Source: Sphingomonas abietis (GTDB lineage: Bacteria; Pseudomonadota; Alphaproteobacteria; Sphingomonadales; Sphingomonadaceae). Taken from it: a stretch of 64,000 nucleotides of DNA. The position numbers and the translations under genes are program-made. The stretch is taken from positions 2,577,001-2,641,000 of the forward strand of contig NZ_CP115174.1 in assembly GCF_027625475.1 (NCBI RefSeq), read 5' to 3'. Numbering within the stretch: the stretch's first letter is position 1; the number at the start of each line of letters is the position of its first letter. A model generated the notes under the pieces. That model searched no databases and had not been told where the DNA came from. It saw only the letters and a list, made by a program, of their open reading frames with translations. Below are positions 46,934-56,474 of the stretch, one piece after another.

Positions 46934-49792
46934 CTAGCGGCGCTTCACCACCATCTCCGCGCCCGTATAGGTGACGGTGGCATCGGGCTTGTCGTCGAGG
47001 TCGAGCGCGCGCGGGGCGTTGGGGCCGATCCAGCGGATGCGGAACTCGCGGCTCGCCGGCATCCCCGGATAGCTGCCCTGGCGCGCGCCGATGGTCAGCG
47101 TGGCGCTCTTGTCGTCCCAGCGGAGGGGCACGCGTGCGAACGCCCCGGTCTGATATTGCAGGCTCACCCCGTCATCCTCGTAGAGCGAGAAGGCCCCGTC
47201 CGCGCCGGCATAGACGGTCAGCGTCAACGGGGCGTCCGGCTTCTGGCGGGTCCACTGGATGTCCGGCCCGGTCGGCAGGATCGCACCGGCGCGGACGAAT
47301 ACCGGAATCTGGTCGAGCGGTGCCGCCGCCTCCACCGTCTGCCCGCCCTGCTGGAAGCCGCCGGTGGCGAGATCGTACCAGCCGCTGCCCGCCGGCAGAT
47401 AGACGGCGCGGCTCCGCGCCTTGAACGCCGTCACCGGCGCGACCATCAGCGCATGGCCGAACAGATATTGGTCGTCGATAGCCCACACATGGCGATCGGC
47501 CGGGAAGTCCATCACCAGCCCGCGCATGATCGTGCCGTCCTGCGCATAGGTGTCAGCCGCCAGCGTGTAGATATAGGGCATCAGGCGGTAACGGAGCTTA
47601 TCGTAATAAACCAAGGCCTTGTAGATGTCCGAGCCTTCCGGCGCGATGTTCCAGATTTCGCGATAGGGGAACTCGCCGTGGCTGCGGAACAGCGGCGAGA
47701 AGGCGCCGAACTGGAACCAGCGCAGGTTCAGCTCGCGCCATTCGGGCACGTCCTTCTTGCGCTGGCTGGCATAGCGATCCTCCACCGCGAAGCCGCCAAT
47801 GTCGTGCGTCCAGTTGGGCAGGCCCGACATTGAGAGGTTGACGCCTGCGGAGATCTGGTTGCGCAGGTCGTCCCACCGCGCCGCGACGTCGCCCGACCAC
47901 ACCGCCGCCCCCGTCCGCTGCAGGCCGGCGAAGCCCGAGCGGGTGAGGATGAAGGAGCGGGTATCCGGCTTGTCCTCGTGCCAGCCCTGCGCGACGCCCT
48001 CGGCATGGACCAGCGGGAAGCTGTTGAAGAAGGCGGCACCCGGCCCAAGCGCGGTCGGCCCCATCCGATAGGCGCGCTCGCCGATCGAGATGTTGGAGTG
48101 CATGTCGGGCTCGGACGCGTCCATCCACCACGCATCGACGCCGAGCGCGGCGAGATTGTCCTTCACCTGCCGCCAGTAGATCGCCCGGCCCCGCGGGTTG
48201 TAGGGATCATAATCGGTATTCTCATAGCCCTTGCCGACCCAGTCCTTGGCGTGCGCTTCCAGATTGCGCGTGTAGACGGCGCCGGCCGCCGCCAATTCCT
48301 TGTAATTGTCGGTGGTCGGATAGAATTTCGGCCAGATCGAGATCATGAAATGGGCGTTTTCGCCGTGGATCGTGTCGATCATCCCCTTGGGATCGGGGAA
48401 GCGCGTGGGATCGAATTTGTGGCTGCCCCAATCATCCTCGCGCCAGTAGAACCAGTCCTCCACGATATTGTCGAGCGGCAGGCCGCGCTTGCGATAGCCG
48501 CCCAGCGCATCGAGAATCTCGGTCTGCGACGTGTAGCGCTGGCGGCTCTGCCAGAAGCCATAGGCCCATTCGGGCAGCATGATCGCCTTGCCGGTCAACT
48601 GGCGATAGCCGGCGATCACCCCGTCCATATCCTGCCCGCCGACATAATAATAATCGACCGAATGGCCGATCTCGGAGGCGAAGCCGATCGAATGGGTATC
48701 GGCATCGGGCCGCGGATCATTGTGGAGCAGACCGATATAGCCGGCATTGGGCTCCCACTCGACACGGATCGAGACGGGTTCGCCCGCCTTCATCGGCAGA
48801 TCGAAATTGCGATACCAGGGGTTCCAGTTCTGGCGCCACTGATCGACCAGCAGCTTGCCGTTGGCATAGACCTTCACATAGCTCGACGCATAGAGCCGGA
48901 ACTTGTGGAGGCCGGCGGTGGTCGCGGTCAGGTCCGCGCTCCACATCACGCTCTGCTTCTGGGTCGCGTTGCCGGCGGTGTTCTGGCCCCCGCTCGCCGC
49001 CACCGTCCTGGACCTGGCGGCGGCCGGCCACTTCGCCTGATCCTCGATATATTGATAGTTGATGGTGGCTTCCTGCTGGGTCACCACCCGCTTGCCGTTG
49101 AGATAATAATGGGCGGTGAAGCCGGGCTGGCCGCCCACGCCGGTGACCTTCAGGTCGTCATAGCCGACCAGCGTATAGGCCTTGGGATCGCCGAAGCGGG
49201 TGATCGCATTATTGTCCCACAATATGCCGTAATTCTTCGTCGAGACGAGGAAGGGCACGGCGATGTCCATATTGTGCTGGGCGAGTTCGACGTCCTCGCC
49301 ATTATAGTTCATCTGCCGGTTCTGGTGCTGGCCGAGGCCGTAGAGCCCCTCGTCGGTGCCGCGATTCCATTGCTGGGCGACCGCCAGGAAGGGTTCGTCC
49401 TCCGCGGTCGCCGGAGAGAAGCGCGCCGGGCCGCTTTCGGCCAGCGTCAGCCGCCCGGTGGCATCGTGGAAGCTGACCTCGCCGTCGGACAGGCTGACAT
49501 CGGCGGTGAGCTTGGCCGTGGTCAGGATGACATGGCCGTCGCGCACCGATACCGCATAATTGTCGCCGGCCGGCTTGGCCGTCACCATCAGGCTCGCCGG
49601 CAGATCGAAATTGGCGGTCGGCACCTCGGTCACGCGGACGATCTGATCGCCATAGACCTGGAGGCGCACCGCCTTCGCCCCGCTGTCCGGCGACACCACG
49701 ATGCCGTTGGCGGTGCGCGCATAGGTGCCGGCATGGGCTTGCGCGGCCAGGCTTCCCGCCAGAGCGAGCGCCGAGACGAGGCGAAGGGACAT
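46934..49792 (-). CDS. Alpha-xylosidase, GH31 with PA14 insert
   Basis: A 952-residue periplasmic enzyme with a signal peptide (LALAGSLAAQAHA). The GH31 barrel shows the nucleophile Asp in WWMDASEPDMHSN. A PA14-like insert of about 130 residues (about 235-365) sits within the N-terminal beta-sandwich, as in Cellvibrio Xyl31A, where it helps bind larger xyloglucan oligosaccharides. It lies 18 bases after the GH35 gene and is transcribed with it. Xylose release from the non-reducing end is inferred. An alpha-glucosidase role is possible but the PA14 feature favours xylosidase. Confidence 0.85.
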   Translation of the reverse strand: MSLRLVSALALAGSLAAQAHAGTYARTANGIVVSPDSGAKAVRLQVYGDQIVRVTEVPTANFDLPASLMVTAKPAGDNYAVSVRDGHVILTTAKLTADVSLSDGEVSFHDATGRLTLAESGPARFSPATAEDEPFLAVAQQWNRGTDEGLYGLGQHQNRQMNYNGEDVELAQHNMDIAVPFLVSTKNYGILWDNNAITRFGDPKAYTLVGYDDLKVTGVGGQPGFTAHYYLNGKRVVTQQEATINYQYIEDQAKWPAAARSRTVAASGGQNTAGNATQKQSVMWSADLTATTAGLHKFRLYASSYVKVYANGKLLVDQWRQNWNPWYRNFDLPMKAGEPVSIRVEWEPNAGYIGLLHNDPRPDADTHSIGFASEIGHSVDYYYVGGQDMDGVIAGYRQLTGKAIMLPEWAYGFWQSRQRYTSQTEILDALGGYRKRGLPLDNIVEDWFYWREDDWGSHKFDPTRFPDPKGMIDTIHGENAHFMISIWPKFYPTTDNYKELAAAGAVYTRNLEAHAKDWVGKGYENTDYDPYNPRGRAIYWRQVKDNLAALGVDAWWMDASEPDMHSNISIGERAYRMGPTALGPGAAFFNSFPLVHAEGVAQGWHEDKPDTRSFILTRSGFAGLQRTGAAVWSGDVAARWDDLRNQISAGVNLSMSGLPNWTHDIGGFAVEDRYASQRKKDVPEWRELNLRWFQFGAFSPLFRSHGEFPYREIWNIAPEGSDIYKALVYYDKLRYRLMPYIYTLAADTYAQDGTIMRGLVMDFPADRHVWAIDDQYLFGHALMVAPVTAFKARSRAVYLPAGSGWYDLATGGFQQGGQTVEAAAPLDQIPVFVRAGAILPTGPDIQWTRQKPDAPLTLTVYAGADGAFSLYEDDGVSLQYQTGAFARVPLRWDDKSATLTIGARQGSYPGMPASREFRIRWIGPNAPRALDLDDKPDATVTYTGAEMVVKRR

Positions 49793-49810
49793 TGGGGGCG
49801 GCTCCGGGGA

Positions 49811-51427
49811 TCAGCGATAGGTGGCGAGCCGGACCTTAAGCACCTGCGGGGCCGACGTGAAGTTGAGTCCGAAATCGGTCTGGTCGCCGTTCCACAGGCG
49901 ATCGAACACCCACTGGCCCTGCGCGTCATAATGGCCTTCCTCGACGCGATCGAGGATCATGTGCTCGCCGGGCTTCGCAGCCGCGAGATCGAAGGTGACG
50001 CGGGCATGATAGCCGGTGACGAGATATTCGTTCGGCGAGAGTTCCGCGATGGCAACGCCCCCCGAAGGCTCGGCATTGCCCTTGGGCGCATCGGTGCCGA
50101 ACTGGCCCTGGCCGAAGCCGAGGGTCGCCTTCCAGCGGCCCAATTCGAGCATCTGCATGTGGTTGGCGGCAGGATCGGTCGGCTCGGCGACGCCCCAGGT
50201 CTTGCCCTCGTAAGCAAGCTTGGCCCAGACCCGCTCCATCGGGCGGAACAGCCGGTAGTTGGCGGCGAAGGCGTCGACCGTCTCGGCATCGAGCTTGGCC
50301 GCGCCGAGCGGGAAGTTGACGAAGCCGGTCGAATCCATGCCGAACGGCGAGAAGCCGATGCCATGACGGCCCACCACCGGGAAGAAGAAGCGGGCATAAT
50401 CCTTGGCATTGCCGGTTTCCGGCACGAACAGCGGATTGTCCGCGCGGCCGTAGAGCTCGAGATATTTCATGTAGGTCGCGAAATCGGACTTGTAGATGTC
50501 CGGCCCGAGCACGTCGATCGAGGGCGCCGCGACCTTCCACACGTCGATCACATGATGGGTCGGGCCGCCCGCCGCATAGGTCTTGGGATCCTGCGGCTTG
50601 AACGCATCGGACAGCGCGGCATTGGCGTACATCGGCAGCGGCTTCACCGCCTTGCCCGCCTTCGCCACCGCATCGACATAGCTGGCGATCGCCCAGGCGT
50701 GGAAATATTCGTCGGCATCCTTGCCGAACGCCTGCGCCCATGGCCCCGGCTTGCCGCCCATCCGCCTGACCAGCGCGGCGGGTGCCGGCGCGGCGAAAGC
50801 CTTGTCCGCCGCCGGCGAATGATCGCGCACGGTGCCATAGGTGCCGGTCTCGTTCTCGACCTGCATCATGATCACGGTGTTGTCCGGATCGGCCGCCTTC
50901 AGATGCGTCATCAGCGCGACGAACGCCTTGCGATCCGCATCGAGCGTGGTCTTGGCGAAGGGCGACAGCGCGTAGACCGTCTCCCCCTTCTCATCGATCA
51001 TCCGCGGAAAGCGCTTATTGTCGAGCTTGACCCAGGCCGGGGCATAGCCCGGCGCGGTGTTCTTCCAGGTGCCGAACCACAGCAGCACCAGATGGACCTG
51101 GTGCGTGCGGGCCTGTGCCAGCAGCGTATCGAGGAAGGAGAAATCGAACTGGCCCTCGACAGGCTCGATCTGCTCCCAGGCGATCGGCACCTCCACCGTA
51201 TTGGCGTGCAGCTGCTCGATCATCGGCCAGACCTTGGGCAGCATCGCCGGCCACGCGCTCGAATTGTTCACCTGCGCGCCGAGCATCAGATAGGGGGCGC
51301 CGTCGACGATCAGCGCCTGATGCCCCGGCTGGTTGACGATGCGCGGGAGTTCCCCGGCCATCGCCGGCGCGGAACCCGCTGCCAGGAGGGCCGCGCCCAG
51401 CATTCCAGCCTGCCACTTCGATCGCAT
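49811..51427 (-). CDS. Beta-galactosidase, GH35 (Bgl35A-like)
   Basis: A 538-residue enzyme with a signal peptide (AGMLGAALLAAGSAPAMA). It has the GH35/42-like TIM barrel with acid/base in MQVENETGTYG and nucleophile region PLFVPETGNA, then a beta-domain. Cellvibrio Bgl35A releases galactose from xyloglucan oligosaccharides; the pairing with GH31 and GH29 supports the same use. The ATG at 51427 is preferred to the TTG at 51436. An operator sits 87 bases upstream. Confidence 0.88.
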   Translation of the reverse strand: MRSKWQAGMLGAALLAAGSAPAMAGELPRIVNQPGHQALIVDGAPYLMLGAQVNNSSAWPAMLPKVWPMIEQLHANTVEVPIAWEQIEPVEGQFDFSFLDTLLAQARTHQVHLVLLWFGTWKNTAPGYAPAWVKLDNKRFPRMIDEKGETVYALSPFAKTTLDADRKAFVALMTHLKAADPDNTVIMMQVENETGTYGTVRDHSPAADKAFAAPAPAALVRRMGGKPGPWAQAFGKDADEYFHAWAIASYVDAVAKAGKAVKPLPMYANAALSDAFKPQDPKTYAAGGPTHHVIDVWKVAAPSIDVLGPDIYKSDFATYMKYLELYGRADNPLFVPETGNAKDYARFFFPVVGRHGIGFSPFGMDSTGFVNFPLGAAKLDAETVDAFAANYRLFRPMERVWAKLAYEGKTWGVAEPTDPAANHMQMLELGRWKATLGFGQGQFGTDAPKGNAEPSGGVAIAELSPNEYLVTGYHARVTFDLAAAKPGEHMILDRVEEGHYDAQGQWVFDRLWNGDQTDFGLNFTSAPQVLKVRLATYR

Positions 51428-51513
51428 TCCGCTCAATCCTCCCTGGCGGAACGACGGGCGACGCGCTGTCCGCGCCTTCCCCTTATTCGTTCCGCTTCTA
51501 TTTCACTTCTATA

Positions 51514-51527
51514 TGGTAGCGCTACAA
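51514..51527. promoter_or_regulatory. LacI-type operator upstream of the GH35-GH31 operon
   Basis: TGGTAGCGCTACAA contains the perfect palindrome GTAGCGCTAC. On the minus strand it overlaps a TTGTAG element that could serve as a -35 box about 100 bases before the GH35 start. The LacI gene ends 49 bases away. Confidence 0.7.
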
Positions 51528-51575
51528 TCCGGCGTCGGCGCAACCGCGTCAAGCCGCATTCGTCCGGTCGCGCGA

Positions 51576-52631
51576 TCAGCCGCGCGGCGCCCCATCCGAC
51601 TGCCGGCGCACCAGCGCATGATCGAGCACCAGATGACGCCTGTCCTCCACCCGCCGGTTCCGCTTGGAGCGGATCTCGCGGACGAGCAGATCGACCGCCT
51701 CGCGCGACATGTCGGCGATCGGCTGATGGATGGTGGTCAGTTCCGGCCAGATCGTCGTCGCCAGCGCGGTGTCGTCGAAACCGCAGACGGTGAGATCGCG
51801 CGGCACATCCAGCCCGCGCCGGTGCGCGACCGCGACCACCGCGGCCGCCATGTCGTCGTTGCTGGCGAAGATCGCCGTCGGCGCGTCGGCGAGATCGAGC
51901 AGCGCCTCGGCCGCCTCCAGCCCGGATCGATAGGTGAACAGCCCCTGCCGGATCAGCGCCTCGTCGGCCGCCAGCCCGGCCTGCGCCAGCGCATCGCGGA
52001 AGCCGTTCAGGCGCTGCGCGCTGGCCGTCTGGTTCGGATTGCCGACGATGAAGCCGATCCGGCGATGCCCGAGCCCGGCGATGTGCCGCGCCATCTCGAA
52101 CGCGGCGCGATGATCGTCGATACTGACCGCGCTGACCCGTTCGGCCGGTGCCCCGCTCGCCACCACCACCACCGGCGTCGCCGCGGCCGCCAGCACCGCG
52201 ATCACGTCGGCGGCGTCGCACAGCGGCGGCGGCAGGATCACGCCGTCCACGCCGCTCGCCACCAGATGCCGCGCGGCCTCCACCTCATGCCCGTCGACAT
52301 CGCATTTGTGGATGACCAGTTGCACGTCGGCCCGGCTCGCCTGCTCCAGCCCGCCGACCAGGAACTCGCTGAGATAGGCGGCGGACGGGTTGCTGTAGAG
52401 CAGGCCGATGCGGATCTGGTTGGCACCAGCGAGGCTGCGCGCCGCCGGGTTGGGCGCATAGTCCAGCTCGCTGATCGCCGCGTTCACCGCCTCGCGGGTC
52501 GCGTCGCGGACATTGGTTTCGCCGTTGATCACGCGCGAGACGGTCATCGGGGAAACCCCCGCGATCCGCGCGACATCGGCGATGGTGGGGGCGGTGCCCT
52601 GCTTGCGGGAGGATCGGCGCGTGGTGGTCAT
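51576..52631 (-). CDS. LacI-family transcriptional repressor
   Basis: A 351-residue regulator with the LacI helix-turn-helix (TIADVARIAGVSPMTVSRVI), the hinge region ARSLAGANQ, and a periplasmic-binding-like sensor domain. It lies directly upstream of the GH35-GH31 operon and would bind the palindromes at 51514 and 45112. The ligand is likely a xyloglucan-derived sugar. Confidence 0.92.
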   Translation of the reverse strand: MTTTRRSSRKQGTAPTIADVARIAGVSPMTVSRVINGETNVRDATREAVNAAISELDYAPNPAARSLAGANQIRIGLLYSNPSAAYLSEFLVGGLEQASRADVQLVIHKCDVDGHEVEAARHLVASGVDGVILPPPLCDAADVIAVLAAAATPVVVVASGAPAERVSAVSIDDHRAAFEMARHIAGLGHRRIGFIVGNPNQTASAQRLNGFRDALAQAGLAADEALIRQGLFTYRSGLEAAEALLDLADAPTAIFASNDDMAAAVVAVAHRRGLDVPRDLTVCGFDDTALATTIWPELTTIHQPIADMSREAVDLLVREIRSKRNRRVEDRRHLVLDHALVRRQSDGAPRG

Positions 52632-52740
52632 CTGGCCCCTGTCTACGCAAATCCAAGCGCCCTGCCTACGGGCTGACTGGCGGGGCTGACAGGCCGGTCA
52701 TGCGTCGCTAGCATTTGCCGTGCCCCGATGGAGTCGGCTG

Positions 52741-53721
52741 ATGGCGTTATTCTCGCGTGAGCCGTTGAAAACCCGCACCACCGAGGATCATGAGGCCCGT
52801 GCCCGTGCCTGGGAAGAGGCGCTCGACCGGCAGACCCTGCCCGCCTTCGTCACCGAGCGGCTGCAGAATGCCGCGATCGGCAGGCAGCCCTGGGTGGCGA
52901 CGATGACGCCGGCCGAACTGCTGCTCGCCAAGAGCCACGGCGTGAAGCCGATCGCCACCGTCTCGGGCACCTGCTGGTTCCATTATGGCTGGAGCTGGAC
53001 CGAGGGGCATGAGGAAGGCTGGCACCACGCGCTCAACCGGATCAAGCGCGAGGCCCACGCCGCCGGCGCCAATGCGGTGGTGGACGTGCGGATGCGGACG
53101 CTGCGCCACAGCGTCGGGCCGAGCATGGACTTCACCCTGATCGGCACCGCGATCCGCGTGGAGGGGCTGCCCGCCAGCCCCGATCCGGTCGTCGCGACCG
53201 TGCCCGCGCTCGAATTCGTGCGGCTGCTCGAGATGGGGATCGTGCCGGTCGGCATCGCGGTCGGCGCGCGCTACGACTGGCTCGGCAACGTGAACGGCAA
53301 TGGCTGGGGCGGTTCCAACGGCTGGAGCGCGAACAGCTGGGGCGGCCAGACCACCCAATGGCAGACCGGCCTGTTCGCCGGCAACCAGCCGCTCACCGAA
53401 CTCGGCCAGTTCTGGGAGGGCATCCGCCGCGATGCCCATGCCGCGCTGCGCAGCAACGCCGCGACGATGGGCAATGGCGTGCTCGCCCACACCCATTTCG
53501 GCCAGATCCTGCGGCGCGAGCAGGATAAGCAGCCGCCCGCCTATCTCGGCCGCCACATCGTCGTCGGCACCGTGGTCGACACCCCGCGCGGCGCCGGCGT
53601 GCCCCACGACGTCGAACCGGTCATCGACATGCGCGACGGGCTCAGCCCCTTGAAGCGCACCGGCGAGGTCCGCCACGCCGTCTACGATACCGACGCCCAA
53701 GAACAGGAAGGCAGCATCTGA
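52741..53721 (+). CDS. YbjQ/UPF0145 heavy-metal-binding-domain protein
   Basis: A 326-residue protein. Two stretches match YbjQ-type domains: GVKPIATVSGTCWFHYGW with an AHAAGANAVVDVRM helix (about 70-125), and a second domain with GVLAHTHFGQILRR near 245. A glycine/tryptophan/asparagine-rich loop (NGWGGSNGWSANSWGG) separates them. YbjQ proteins form pentamers of unknown function. ATG 52741 with GGAG upstream is chosen. It overlaps the next gene by one base. Confidence 0.7.
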   Translation: MALFSREPLKTRTTEDHEARARAWEEALDRQTLPAFVTERLQNAAIGRQPWVATMTPAELLLAKSHGVKPIATVSGTCWFHYGWSWTEGHEEGWHHALNRIKREAHAAGANAVVDVRMRTLRHSVGPSMDFTLIGTAIRVEGLPASPDPVVATVPALEFVRLLEMGIVPVGIAVGARYDWLGNVNGNGWGGSNGWSANSWGGQTTQWQTGLFAGNQPLTELGQFWEGIRRDAHAALRSNAATMGNGVLAHTHFGQILRREQDKQPPAYLGRHIVVGTVVDTPRGAGVPHDVEPVIDMRDGLSPLKRTGEVRHAVYDTDAQEQEGSI

Positions 53722-54545
53722 TGGCCGACGCGCACGGACAGGATATCCCCGAGCATGCGCTCGCCCGCCTCGCGGGGCTGCGCCGCGCCGGCCATCCTGA
53801 CGGCATCTTCACCTCGGATTTCTCGGTCAACGAGTTCCTGCTGGTGCGCAAGGCCGGGTTCGAGCCGGTCGGGCTGTGCGTCGGCTCGTGCATCTATCAT
53901 CTCGGCTTCCAGTTCGCCGCCTGGGGCTCGAACATGGAATTGGATGTGCTCTCCACCGCGATGTACGAGGCGCGCGCGCTGGCGATGGAGCGGATGCGGC
54001 TGGAGGCGGCGCAGATGGGCGCGGACGGCATCGTCGGCGTGCGGCTGACCGTGAAGCGCCTCGAATGGGACACGAAGGTGCTCGAATTCGTCGCGATCGG
54101 CACCGGCGTCGTCCACGCCAAGGGGCATCAGGGCTTCAAGGGGCCGAACGGCCAGCCCTTCACCTCGGCGCTGTCGGGGCAGGATTTCTGGACCCTCCTC
54201 GCCGCCGGCTATCGCCCGCTCGAGATGGTGATGGGCAGCTGCGTCTATCATGTCGCGCGGCGCGGCCCGATCGCGGCGCTCGGCAGCATCGGCCAGAATG
54301 TCGAGCTGACCAATTTCAGCCTCGCCCTCTACGAGGCGCGCGAGATCGCGATGGAGCGGATGCAGACCGAGGCCAGCCAGGCCGGCGCCGAGGGCGTCGT
54401 CGGCGCCGATCTCCACGAGGGCAGCCACAACTGGTCGCCGCATGTCATCGAATTCTTCGCGATCGGCACCGCCGTGCTGCCGATCGAGGGCCATGAGGCG
54501 GACGACATTCCCGATCCCAGGCTGGTGCTCTCGGTCAACAGCTGA
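53721..54545 (+). CDS. Tandem YbjQ/UPF0145-domain protein
   Basis: A 274-residue protein with two YbjQ-type domains in tandem: GFEPVGLCVGSCIYHLGFQ with AAQMGADGIVGVRL, and GYRPLEMVMGSCVYHVA with SQAGAEGVVGADLH. Both keep a Cys in GSCxYH. The start shares a base with the previous stop (TGATGG), so the two proteins are made together and may form one complex. Function unknown. Confidence 0.7.
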   Translation: MADAHGQDIPEHALARLAGLRRAGHPDGIFTSDFSVNEFLLVRKAGFEPVGLCVGSCIYHLGFQFAAWGSNMELDVLSTAMYEARALAMERMRLEAAQMGADGIVGVRLTVKRLEWDTKVLEFVAIGTGVVHAKGHQGFKGPNGQPFTSALSGQDFWTLLAAGYRPLEMVMGSCVYHVARRGPIAALGSIGQNVELTNFSLALYEAREIAMERMQTEASQAGAEGVVGADLHEGSHNWSPHVIEFFAIGTAVLPIEGHEADDIPDPRLVLSVNS

Positions 54546-54575
54546 GCGGCGCATCCCCTCGGACGATCGCCGCCC

Positions 54576-55463
54576 TTATTCCGTCACCCAATCCTTGCGG
54601 GCATAGCCCTGCGCCCACAGCAGGGCGGTCAGATCGCCATGATCGACGCGCGCCGCCGCCGCCGCCGCCGTCCTCGGCTTGGCATGGTAGGCGACGCCGA
54701 GCCCCGCCGCCTGGATCATCGGGATGTCGTTGGCGCCGTCGCCGACCGCCATCGTCGCGATCGTCTCCAGCCCGAGTGCCACCCGCTCCGCCTCGATCGT
54801 GGTGCGCTTGGTCGCCGCGTCGACGATCGGCCGCGCGACCAGCCCGTCGAGCTTGCCGTCGGCGATCCCCAGCCGGTTGGCGATGGCAACGTCGAAGCCG
54901 ATCTCGGCGGCGACCGGATCGGCGAACACGGTGAACCCGCCCGACACCAGCACGGCACGGGCGCCGCGTGCCTTCATCGTGCGGACCAGCGCCTTGGCGC
55001 CCGGCATGATCGTCACCCGCTCCGCCCGGCAGCGATCGATCGCCGATGCGTCCAGATCGCGCAGCAGCGCGACGCGCGCGTCGAGCGCCTCGGCGAAATC
55101 GAGCTCGCCGCGCATCGCCGCCTCGGTGACTGCGGCGATCTGCGCCTTGATCCCGGCATAATCGGCCAGCTCGTCGATGCACTCGACGGTGATCATGGTC
55201 GAATCCATGTCGGCGACGAGCAGCGTCTTCTCGCGCGCATCGGATGGCTGGACGATCACGTCGAAGCCACTCGCCCGCGCCAGCGCCTCCAGCGCGGCCC
55301 GCGCCGCCTGCGGATCGGCAGCGAAGATCAGGTCGGCGGCGTCGCCCTCGTCGACCCATGCGCCCTGCGCCGGACGACAGCCCGCCTGATCGAGCGCATC
55401 GATGCCGCTCGAAATATCGCCGCGCTTGAGCTTTCCCGCTGCTATCAGCGTCGCCGTGAACAT
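54576..55463 (-). CDS. serB: Phosphoserine phosphatase SerB
   Basis: A 295-residue HAD-family phosphatase completing serine synthesis. The catalytic motif is VADMDSTMI (DxDST), with SGGFTVFAD as motif II and [10 protein letters not shown] as motif IV. An N-terminal ACT-like part precedes. The start codon overlaps the miaA start codon on the opposite strand (CATG), so each gene's leader lies in the other's coding sequence. GGGAGAAAGC precedes the ATG. Confidence 0.93.
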   Translation of the reverse strand: MFTATLIAAGKLKRGDISSGIDALDQAGCRPAQGAWVDEGDAADLIFAADPQAARAALEALARASGFDVIVQPSDAREKTLLVADMDSTMITVECIDELADYAGIKAQIAAVTEAAMRGELDFAEALDARVALLRDLDASAIDRCRAERVTIMPGAKALVRTMKARGARAVLVSGGFTVFADPVAAEIGFDVAIANRLGIADGKLDGLVARPIVDAATKRTTIEAERVALGLETIATMAVGDGANDIPMIQAAGLGVAYHAKPRTAAAAAARVDHGDLTALLWAQGYARKDWVTE

Positions 55464-56400
55464 GCTTTCTCCCGATCTGCCGCCGCTGGCGCTCATCGCA
55501 GGGCCGACCGCGAGCGGCAAGAGCGCTCTCGCGCTCGCGCTCGCCGAACGCATCGGCGGCACCATCGTCAACGCCGATGCCAGCCAGGTCTATGCCGATC
55601 TCCGCATCCTCTCTGCCCGTCCCTCGGCGGCGGAGGAGGCACGCGCCCCGCACCGATTATTTGGCCATGTCGATGCCGCGATCGCCCACAACGCCGCCGC
55701 CTGGGCGAGCGAGGCCAAGGCCGCGATCGCCGAGATCCATGCGGCGGGCGGCACCCCGATCTTGGTCGGCGGCACCGGCCTCTATATCCGCACCCTGCTC
55801 GACGGCATCGCGCCGGTGCCCGAGATCGCCCCGGCGGTGCGCGCCGAGGTCCGCGCGCTGGCGACCGCCGATGCCTATGCCGCGCTCGTCCGCGAAGACC
55901 GCACGGCCGCCGAGCGCCTGCGCCCGAGCGACACCACCCGCGTCGCCCGCGCGCTGGAGGTGATCCGATCGACCGGCAGGCCACTTGCCGAATGGCAACA
56001 GGAGAAGGCGGGGGGGATCGCCGCCCATGTCCGGCTCTCGCCGCTGCTGCTGGTGCCGGACAGCCTGTGGCTCGCGGCCCGGATCGATGCCCGCTTCCTC
56101 GCGATGCTGGAGCAAGGCGGGATCGCGGAGGCCGATGCGCTGCTCGCCCGCGGGCTCGATCCGATGCTGCCGGCGATGCGCGCGATCGGCGTGCCGGATA
56201 TCGCCGCGTGGCGGGCCGGTGAAGGCGACCGTGACGCCATGGTGGCGCGCGCCCAGGCCGCCAGCCGCCAATATGCCAAGCGCCAGCGAACATGGTTTCG
56301 CCACCAGCCCCCCGACAACTGGCCCCGCATCTTGCAATTTTATGACTCCCAAGATGTCCAGATAGACAGATTATTTCCAGATATCGTGTTGACACGCTAG
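55462..56400 (+). CDS. miaA: tRNA dimethylallyltransferase MiaA
   Basis: A 312-residue enzyme adding a dimethylallyl group to A37 of tRNAs reading UNN codons. The P-loop is [10 protein letters not shown], with DASQVYADL and the later [11 protein letters not shown]-terminal RQRTWFRHQ segment is typical. ATG 55462 overlaps the serB start on the other strand; an in-frame GTG lies at 55456. The ribosome-binding site is poor, so leaderless or weak initiation is possible. Confidence 0.95.
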   Translation: MLSPDLPPLALIAGPTASGKSALALALAERIGGTIVNADASQVYADLRILSARPSAAEEARAPHRLFGHVDAAIAHNAAAWASEAKAAIAEIHAAGGTPILVGGTGLYIRTLLDGIAPVPEIAPAVRAEVRALATADAYAALVREDRTAAERLRPSDTTRVARALEVIRSTGRPLAEWQQEKAGGIAAHVRLSPLLLVPDSLWLAARIDARFLAMLEQGGIAEADALLARGLDPMLPAMRAIGVPDIAAWRAGEGDRDAMVARAQAASRQYAKRQRTWFRHQPPDNWPRILQFYDSQDVQIDRLFPDIVLTR

Positions 56401-56417
56401 TTTGTTACCGGTAGCTG
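56389..56417 (+). promoter_or_regulatory. Candidate sigma-70 promoter for the ilv operon
   Basis: TTGACA at 56389-56394 is a perfect -35 box, with a 17-base spacer to TAGCTG at 56412. It overlaps the last codons of miaA. A GC hairpin ending in TTTTT (about 56415-56458) follows before ilvB, so transcription could be attenuated there. Confidence 0.55.
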
Positions 56418-56474
56418 CGCCCCTCCCGTGCATCTGTTAGGGCGCGCGGCAGTTTTTCAGAGTGAGTCCCGACG

